Shown: in pieces, positions 56,590 to 64,000 of the stretch | Numbering within the stretch: position 1 is the first letter of the stretch | Layout of the letters: each line of letters begins with the position of its first letter | Source of the DNA: Inia geoffrensis | Taxonomy: Eukaryota > Chordata > Mammalia > Artiodactyla > Iniidae | DNA: 64,000 nt | Reading direction: 5' to 3' | NCBI GenBank assembly: GCA_036417435.1 | Contig: CM070913.1 | Span: 16,398,680-16,462,679, forward strand | Notes under the pieces: generated by a model | The model's database searches: none | Told to the model about the DNA's origin: nothing | Seen by the model: the letters and a program-made list of their open reading frames with translations, nothing else | Made by a program: the position numbers and the translations under genes

Positions 56590-57133
56590 TTTTTTTTTTT
56601 TAACATCTTTATTGGAGTATAATTGCTTTACAACAATGCGTTAGTTTCTGCTGTATAACAAAGTGAATCAGCTATACGTATACATATATCCCCATATCCC
56701 CTCCCTCTTGCGTCTCCCTCCCACCCTCCCTATCCCACCCCTCTAGGTGGTCACAGAGCACCGAGCTGATCCCCCTGTGCTATGTGGCTGCTTCCCACTA
56801 GCTATCTGTTTTACATTTGGTAGTGTATGTATGTCCATGCCACTCTCTCACTTCGTCCCAGCTTACCCTTCCCCCTCCCTGTGTCCTCAAGTCCACTCTC
56901 CATGTCTGCATCTTTACTCCTGTCCTGCCCTTAGGATCTTCAGAACCTTTTTTTTTTAGATTCCATATATATGTGTTAGCATACGGTATTTGTCTCTCTC
57001 TTTCTGACTTACTTCACTCTGTATGACAGTCTCTAGGTCCATCCACCTCACTAGAAATAACTCAATTTCGTTTCTTTTCGTAGCTGAGTAATATTCCTTT
57101 GTGTATATGTGCCACATCTTCTTTATCCATTCA
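56590..57133 (-). mobile_element. L1 3' fragment, 5'-truncated
   Basis: Reverse orientation: T-run, TAACATCTTTATTGGAGTATAATTGCTTTACAAC-type 3' end, then late ORF2. Same 3' subfamily as 50748-51614 but opposite strand. TSD TAAGATGAAG at 56580-56589 and 57134-57143. Confidence 0.94.
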
Positions 57134-57143
57134 TAAGATGAAG

Positions 57144-58029
57144 CATTAACCATCCAGAATAAGTCAGGCCTGGGAGAGAGAGATGGGCAGCAGAAGAGGG
57201 GGCTGTCTTGGGGTGAGTACGTAAGTGCCATCCCAGCTGTCAGAAGGTGGTATTAAATGGGCGAGACTTTGGTGGGACCCCAACTCTGTATCACTTGAGT
57301 GTGCGGGTTTTACTAGAGTCTTGTGCACGAAGGAGACAGGAAAGTAGAGACTGATTGCCCAGTGACTTTCTTTTTCCAAACCTGCTTTTCTACAAAATAG
57401 TTTGGGACCAAACATGCAGATTCTTAATCACCTTGTTCCCCTCAGGTGTGGTGACTCAGGTAGAATGTTCCCAGCCAGGTAAACCATGGTTCTGCCTACC
57501 CCTAGTCAAGAGCAGTGCCCAGCTGTCCTCCTGGGGGAATCTGCTTCAAGACCCTTAATTTGCAAAGCCCTCTGTTACAGCAGCCTAAGGAATTATTCTT
57601 AGGACTCAAGCATTGTAAAACAGCCCAAACTCCCTTAAATTCTTTCTTGAGAGGGCCCCTATTATGTGGGGACATGCCAACCCCACCCTCCAGCCTGCTT
57701 CCTGCTTGGCAATTTAGAAAGAAAGCAGAACAGTTAGCTTTCCTAGTCCATTATTCACCTCTGAAAAGTAATCAAAGGGAATGCCTTTCCTCCTATTATC
57801 CCATTGTTCAATTTTATGGAGGACTGCCTCTGAATACAGATGTTGTCAAAGCAGCCAAGAACCTAATGGAAACAAGCGTTTCCTAATAATACTTGTTCAA
57901 GTTATCTTATTCCCATGGCTAGCACTGCCAAATTCCTGAAGGACACAGTGAGGCTTCCATATGATTTAACCTACTTTAATAGCTGAACATCTATCTGCAG
58001 GACACCCCAGAAGGCCGTGGGGGCACAAG
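57144..58029. other. Intergenic, nothing recognised
   Basis: A 123-codon frame (57515-57886) has no recognisable domain. No gene called. Confidence 0.45.
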
Positions 58030-58276
58030 CTTTCAACATCATACAAACGGAATCATTCAGTGTGTACGCTTTGCGTCTGGCTTCTTTGCTCAAGCTCATG
58101 TTTGCTCAAGCTCATGTGAGAATTCATTATGTTGCTGCAGGAAGCTGTAATCTGTCATTTTAATTTCTCTATAGAAATCCCACCATAGGAATTTAATTCC
58201 ATCATAGGACTATACCACCATTTATTTATCCGTTTTGCCTATGATGGACATGTTGGGCTGTTTCCAATTTGGAGCA
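58030..58276 (-). mobile_element. Old L1 3' UTR fragment
   Basis: Reverse orientation: ACGGAATCATTCAGTGTGTACGC, TCTGGCTTCTTTGCTC, ATTCATTATGTTGCTGCAGG, GATGGACATGTTGGGCTGTTTCC. Includes a 16-bp tandem duplication at 58085-58116. Confidence 0.8.
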
Positions 58277-58690
58277 AGTATTAGTTTCCCACTGCTACTG
58301 TAACAAATGACCACAAATTTAGTGGCTTAAGATAACACAAAATTGTTATCCCGTAGTTCTGGAAGTCAGAAGTCTACAGTGTGTCCACGGGGTTGCATGA
58401 CCTTTGGAGCCTTTGGAGGAGAAGCCATTTTCTTGCCTTTTACAGCATCTAGAGGCCACATATAGTCTTTATCTTTAGCTCATGGTTCCTTTCTCCAACT
58501 TCAAAGCCAGTAACATAGCATCTGTTCTCCTCTCTGACCTCTGCTTCCATCCATACATTTCTCTCTGACTTTGACCCTCCTGGGTCCTCCTTATAAGGAT
58601 CCTTGTGATTACGTTGGGCTCACCTGGATAATCCAGAATAATCTGCCCATCTCAACATCCTTAACTTTATCACCACCACAACCCACAGAT
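58277..58690 (-). mobile_element. MLT1-type/MaLR LTR remnant
   Basis: Reverse orientation: CACTGCTACTGTAACAAATGACCACAAATTTAGTGGCTTAA, TAGTTCTGGAAGTCAGAAG, TCCTTATAAGGATCCTTGTGATTAC. Non-coding; end approximate. Confidence 0.7.
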
Positions 58691-61135
58691 CAACAAGTAT
58701 CCCAGCGAAAATGGAGAAAAGTCATCACTGCAGCCATGGTCAGAGAGTTAAGCGACTCCATCTCAGAACTGCATCCTGTTTTCGACAAAGCCCACGTTCT
58801 TGCTATTTCTAACATGCCCTTTATTTCATCTATTAACTGCTTTTAAGGTCCTCCCTGATGGACTCCACATTTTCTATCTAATCTTATTTCCCCTATATCT
58901 TAACTTGGTCTTCCCATCATACTTTCTCAATACTCTTCTCCCTCTTGTTTGCAAATACCAAATGCATGCCGGATTGTGTTCCTTTGTTATGTTATTTCAG
59001 CCTCTCCTCACTTTTCTTTGAAATGTCTGCCCTTTGATTATTTTTTGTCTAAGGTGTAAGAAAATAGATACATAAGTACTAAAGTAAAAAAGAGGGGCAT
59101 TTCTGTGTCACTGAAATTGCCTTGAACACCAGCAGTGGTACACATCACATTCTTGAAACTCTGTGAGAAGCAGGGGCCTCACCTCACTGTGGAGGTCAGA
59201 GGATTCGCAGTGAGCTGTCTGGGATGTTACCAAAAGGACTTAATGCGTCTAACAGCATTACACCACACGACCTGTACAGTCCTTTACATTTTGAGATTCT
59301 CATTCCAGTTTCAAAATCTAAAAACTAGCACACAATTCTGGAAACATTTATTTAAGTATAACTCAAAAATTAAATATATGCTCTACAGCCCTCCTCCAAA
59401 GCTAGAAATTACAGGCCTCCCTCGAAGATGGGTAACACTCTTAATTAGAGACATAAATAACTGTAACATTTATATCAATGGGTTCCACAGGATTGCTCGT
59501 ATTTGATTGGATCCTGGGGAGAAGGCAGTCTGCAGTAATCGCTGGATTCCCCACATCAAAAAGCAAGCAAACAAATTTAAAAACCCTGCTTTGGTGAAAA
59601 TGGACATGTTGAAATGTTTGCATTGTGACGGGTTTATTATTTCTTTGAGACTTATTTGAAGAGTAATGCCAACCATCCCAGGTAGACTAAAATCTATGTG
59701 AACTGTTAAGCCCATCAAGAGAAGACCCCCTCCACCGAGCCCCTGTGTCACCCATGCCAAGACTCAATCCCTCTGCTGTAGCCTCAGGCTATTTCCTCTC
59801 CTTTTCTCAGCAGAAATGGACATTAGCTGGTCACTAAGTCTGTAAAATAACCCCCAAGGTGCTGGTCACCACAATTATTAACCTGCCCCTCAATCCTCTC
59901 CCTCCAATAACCCTCATCTCTGTAACCTGTCCTTAGCTGGCGCTATGTGAAAACTGAACTCTAACCCATCCCTCATCTTGGAATCTTCTCTGAATCTGTC
60001 TCACCCTAATGAGGACAGAAGTGAAACCAGCACTGGGTGTGACACTGGGACAAAGGGAGGGACTGTCTTAGAATTATGCATGCTGTGAAAAACAGGGCTA
60101 CTCTATTGTGTCTTCAGAGGATATCATTACAATGAAGAAAACACAGCTCCTGCTGGATGAGATGCGACAAGGTGCAGCCAACACAATGATGTCATACCCA
60201 GGGGAGGAACACAAACATCCCAGGGTTTGAGCATAACTCCCCAGGGAGATGAAGCCACCAGGGCAGGAGGGCCCTTGCCAGCAAAACCAGTTGTAAACAA
60301 ATCAAGGTAAATATGAATGAGTCCTTTTGTTCAATGAGATTCTAAATGCTGGGAGAGCTGAGAAGCATCATATATGTGTCATATATCACAGAAGTATCAT
60401 ACATCAAGACACAGATGACAAATACCCGCACTGCTGTCTTATACATCACAAGCAGGAGGTAAATGCACCAACTGATAACAAGAAGCAATTTCTTCAGCCC
60501 CCTTTCCTTATGTAAAATTGAAGACATGCAGTCAGAGCAGACAGATGGAGAATTATCCAAGTTCTGCCTTGGTTTTCTACTTCTGTTAGGGTCTTTGAGG
60601 GGCCCCAAGAGATAACACTCTTCTTTCTTCCTGCTTTATGAGCCAATTGAGAAACAGATCAAGAAAGATGGCAGGTGAAGGCTACAACGACACCTTTATT
60701 AAGCTGATACTGAGGATGGAGCTTATATCTGTGAGCAAATAAACTTTCCAGTACTGAACTGCAGTCACAGCAGCCTGGACCATGGCAGCCTCCCACCCGG
60801 CCCCGCCCTTCCCGAGCCCAACAGCTCAGTTCACGTGCCCTCAGGGCAGGGTAGCTCCCAAAAAGGAAAACAGAGAGGGGCTGAGCCAGTCACATTGGTT
60901 CGTTCTCTCTAAATTTCCTATCAGCCAAATCACTCCATCTTCTCTGAGGAGAGGGTGAGACAGCCCCGGGTGTTACATAGCGAATAAATGAATGAATATG
61001 TAAGCAAGTGTAGGTGTGTACTGCGTGCATGTGCCTATGTGTGCATGCACAGGTGTACATGTGTGTCTGAATGTACATGTATGCCTGTAACGAGCACTGG
61101 AGCCAGGTGTATATATTTGGGCAGATTCATTTCAA
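58691..61135. other. Intergenic, nothing recognised
   Basis: No gene or clear repeat apart from a degenerate GT-rich tract at about 61008-61084. Confidence 0.45.
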
Positions 61136-61460
61136 CAAAACATTCCTTGAGTACCAATGATTATGGCAACTGTGAAGAGGAGTATTACATTTCTCTAGAG
61201 GCAAAAAGCTTATAAGCTGGTAGGAAAGATAGATACGTAAGCAACCATTTGTAGCACAAGATCAAAGATGCTAAATGCAGTAACAGCACAAAGAAGGGGA
61301 GAGTTGTTCTGATCTGCAGGATGGCAGGGATATTTGAGATCAGCTTGAGAGGAGATGGGAGGTGCCTGAGTGCATTCCAGGCAAAGGCATAGCAGGAGCT
61401 CAGGCCAGAGGTGGAAATACAGGGCATGTTTAAGCAATAAGTCATTTGTCGTGCCAGGGC
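61136..61460 (-). mobile_element. Old LINE (L2-like) remnant, tentative
   Basis: AACAAAACATTCCTTGAGTACC, AGGCAAAAAGCTTATAAGCTGG and GCATTCCAGGCAAAGGCATAGCAGG resemble a diverged reversed L2 3' region. Confidence 0.4.
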
Positions 61461-63440
61461 AGAAATTAATATGAGAGTTACTACACCAGACCAGACCAAA
61501 CCAGGGATAACATCTTGCCTTTTTTCACCTGATTTCATAGGATACATGGTAACGAATGATGGGAGATGGCCAACTTGTGAAGAACCTCGACGGTTGTACT
61601 AAGAAATGTGAACTTCCTTTCTTAAGGCAAAGGGAAACCATTACGTCCAAGCGGAGAAAGGCAATGGCAAGGGTGGATTGGAAATTTCAGGGTGAAGGGG
61701 TTATTACGTCGGCTTGGATGAGAGAAAATGAGGGCCTGAACTAGGTGACAGAAAGGAGGGATCAAAGAGGTGACACTTTTAGCGATACACTCGAAAGTAT
61801 TCTATTAGCACGAGGAGGCTGCTTTCGGATCAGGTGACTGGTTGTATAATGATGTCACCCGCACCAGGAGGAAGAGGATGATGGGGTAAGAGAGATGAAG
61901 TTAATTTCGAACTACTGTGTCTGCCCTGAACTTTGTAACCCCACAGCCTACATAGATGTTGACTTCGGGGGACTGTGTCCTCTAGCTGGTTAGGCAGCAA
62001 AGAATGAACGTTTTCTCTCGTCACTATGCTTTGCCTTCCAGAGAAAACTGTTTCCTCCTGGAGGAGGCCAATTCCTCTCCCATCTGGAACCTTCCGTCTC
62101 TAACGAATTCATCTCTGTGGCTCAAACTCAAGGAAAGTCTCAATATGCATCCTCAGCGGGAGCCCCAAAGAAGCAGAGTTCCTGGAACAGGGGACGTATT
62201 GCTCTTGCTCTGGCCTGCTCTGCTCAGTCTAGCAAAGCCACTACGGGGGGCACGTCCAGGGGTGTACGACCCGAGAGAGTGAGAAAGGGACCCAAAGCAC
62301 ATCAGCTGTGAACAGGCACGTTTGTGGGTCCAAGGAGAAGTCAAGTTCCAAGAGGGGACAGGCTGCCTGGTGGCACCAGTCAACAGATGAGGCTCTGCTG
62401 GGCCAGCTGGGATGCAGGAGCAGAAGAAAGCACCCTCAATCTGCCACATCAGCCTGGAAGGATGCAGAGGAGGCCTTCAGCTGCAGGATTCAGTAGAACC
62501 GGGGTCTAACCAAAGGATGAAGGTGGAAGGGCAAACAGAGTAGCAACTGAGGTGGATTCCAAGAATGACGAGTGGTTAGCCAGAAACGTGGCAGCTAAAA
62601 GCCAACAGTGGGTGGATTCCCAAAGCAGGGACCTGAAAATGGAAAGGGATTGAAAAATCAAAGACCCAGTGATACAAAGACATATGCACTAAGGGCTGCT
62701 GCTGGTTCTAAGGGGTGTGGTGCTGTCTGCGAAAGCTCAGCAGGCACTGGGGTCACTGGTCTGCAGAAGAGTTGACAGCTGTTAACTAAATTGTAAGCTC
62801 CTGGAAGGCATGGAGTTCCGAGGTGAGGTCTTGACCAGCAGGCAATCAATGGATATTGGTTGATCAGTTGCTTAACTACTACTTTCAAGAGGACAGTCTC
62901 TTAATTGCTACTTTAGACTTTTGGAATGGCTTCGAGTTTTCTAGTTTCTCTTTTTTTTTCCCCCTGGCAGCTGTTATCGCTGCAGCAAACTGAAGCTGCT
63001 GCTATTTCAGCATCATTGCGAAGAAGGGCATCGGAGCATCTTAACGTCAGGCTGAGCTCACTCATCCAGATTAATTCCTTAGATGTCCAGCAGAATTTCA
63101 GGTGAAGTCACCTTTCGGTCGGAACAAAAGGCAGATGACTCACTTTATCCGTGAGCCTTTTATCTTGTTGACAAACTCCAATTCTCCTCCATTCCAATTT
63201 TCACGGCAATCCAAGAAATTGCCAGAAGAATAAATGTGGACTGTGGAAAGATACACTTTGCTCCTTGCTGTCATGTGAAGTCCCCATCGTCCTGGCAGCT
63301 CCTGACTCAGTTCCAAGAGGACCACAGAAACACGGTTACTGTGTTCCCTAAGCTCCTCACTGGCTTTAAAGAAGTAGCTGGTTTCCACCTTCTTTACGTA
63401 AACTTCACGAATTACCTCCAAAGGCCAAGAGTCCAGGACA
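61461..63440. other. Intergenic, nothing recognised
   Basis: Unique-looking sequence; overlapping 60-100 codon frames around 62.0-62.5 kb show no domain. Confidence 0.45.
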
Positions 63441-63605
63441 TGCAGAATCCTGGAGTTTGAGAGGACATGTGAGGTCACCTAACCCCTCCTGTGTCAGATG
63501 GGTAAGCTGAGGCTCAGAGAATGATCCTTGCCTAAGGTCCCACTAAGTGGAATGTTGGCACTTGGAACTGAGCTTCCCGTGTTCTAAATAGCGTGACTCC
63601 TCATT
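63441..63605 (+). mobile_element. MIR SINE remnant
   Basis: GATGGGTAAGCTGAGGCTCAGAGAATGATCCTTGCCTAAGGTCCCACTAAG follows the MIR 3' half. Confidence 0.75.
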
Positions 63606-64000
63606 GACAGAAATACTCACAGTAGATCCAAATATTAAAAAATGAATGCAAAAAATGATTAAAATGTAATAAAAAAGCAATCAAAACAAAAAACACAAAA
63701 ATAAGGGGGGAAGTCTTAAACAAAAAAATAATGCATATGGCATTTGCTGCCCAGACCAGGTAATCATTCTGCTTAACACACTTATGCATCCGTAAGATAA
63801 AGCACTCTCAAGCTGTCTATACATGTAGACCTCAAAAGGCACGTTATATTCCCTTTTTCTCTGCAAAAAATGACAAGCAGTTATAATCTTTTCCTGAGCA
63901 AGTGATGACCCTCCTTAGCACCCAGCATCATGAAAACTCAGGTAGGTAAGTTTCACCTTTCACCTCTCAGTTCTTATCCCAGAACAAAGGAAAATTATAA
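63606..64000. other. Intergenic, nothing recognised
   Basis: AT-rich sequence to the window end. Confidence 0.45.

Noticed and set aside
61008..61084. Possible (GT)n microsatellite
   Set aside because: Too degenerate to call as a simple repeat; alternating TGTG/CATG words without a stable unit.
1..64000. CRISPR arrays, operons, prokaryotic promoters, rRNA or tRNA genes
   Set aside because: None seen. The repeated tRNA-like sequences are SINEs with bodies and tails, not functional tRNA genes, and the organism is a mammal.

Overview
This window is mammalian nuclear DNA, almost certainly from a cetacean. The clearest sign is the many tRNA-derived SINEs of the whale/dolphin CHR type. They open with a GGGACTTCCCTGGTGGCGCAG-like head, carry pol III A and B boxes, and most are flanked by short target-site duplications (TSDs). 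L1 copies with artiodactyl/cetacean-type 3' ends, ancient L2, MIR and MLT1 remnants and one large CpG island fit the same picture. There are no bacterial, plasmid, phage or CRISPR features.

The one functional protein-coding segment is exon 1 of PHLPP1 (the AKT/PKC phosphatase also called SCOP) on the minus strand: ATG at 6899, splice donor at 5383-5378. Positions 1-5383 are the start of its first intron. The promoter CpG island spans about 5.3-7.55 kb. It holds GC boxes, an immunoglobulin-VH-like heptamer/octamer element with a diverged partner copy, two divergently oriented ZNF143-type motifs and a 14-codon upstream ORF. A perfect 16-bp palindrome made of two abutting CACGTG E-boxes, touching a forkhead motif, lies in intron 1 about 350 bp past the donor.

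From about 7.6 kb to the end I see no further functional gene; this would be the region 5' of PHLPP1. It contains a processed ZMAT2 retropseudogene (9203-10112) that has lost its start codon and one zinc ligand. It also contains a nearly full-length but dead L1 (15110-20224, minus) inserted into an older L1, three shorter young L1 3' fragments, about sixteen CHR SINEs, MLT1 LTRs, long L2 tracts, a MER5A-type DNA transposon and a foldback element. Several insertions are nested, and many junctions can be resolved to the base from their TSDs.

I found no new multi-gene system. The most interesting items are the PHLPP1 regulatory motifs, a poly(A)-only insertion with a 16-bp TSD at 37.5 kb, two SINEs stacked on one target at 52.5-53.1 kb, and a diverged direct repeat flanking the ZMAT2 copy. 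Boundaries of ancient repeats are approximate, and family names come from recalled consensus features, not from a search.
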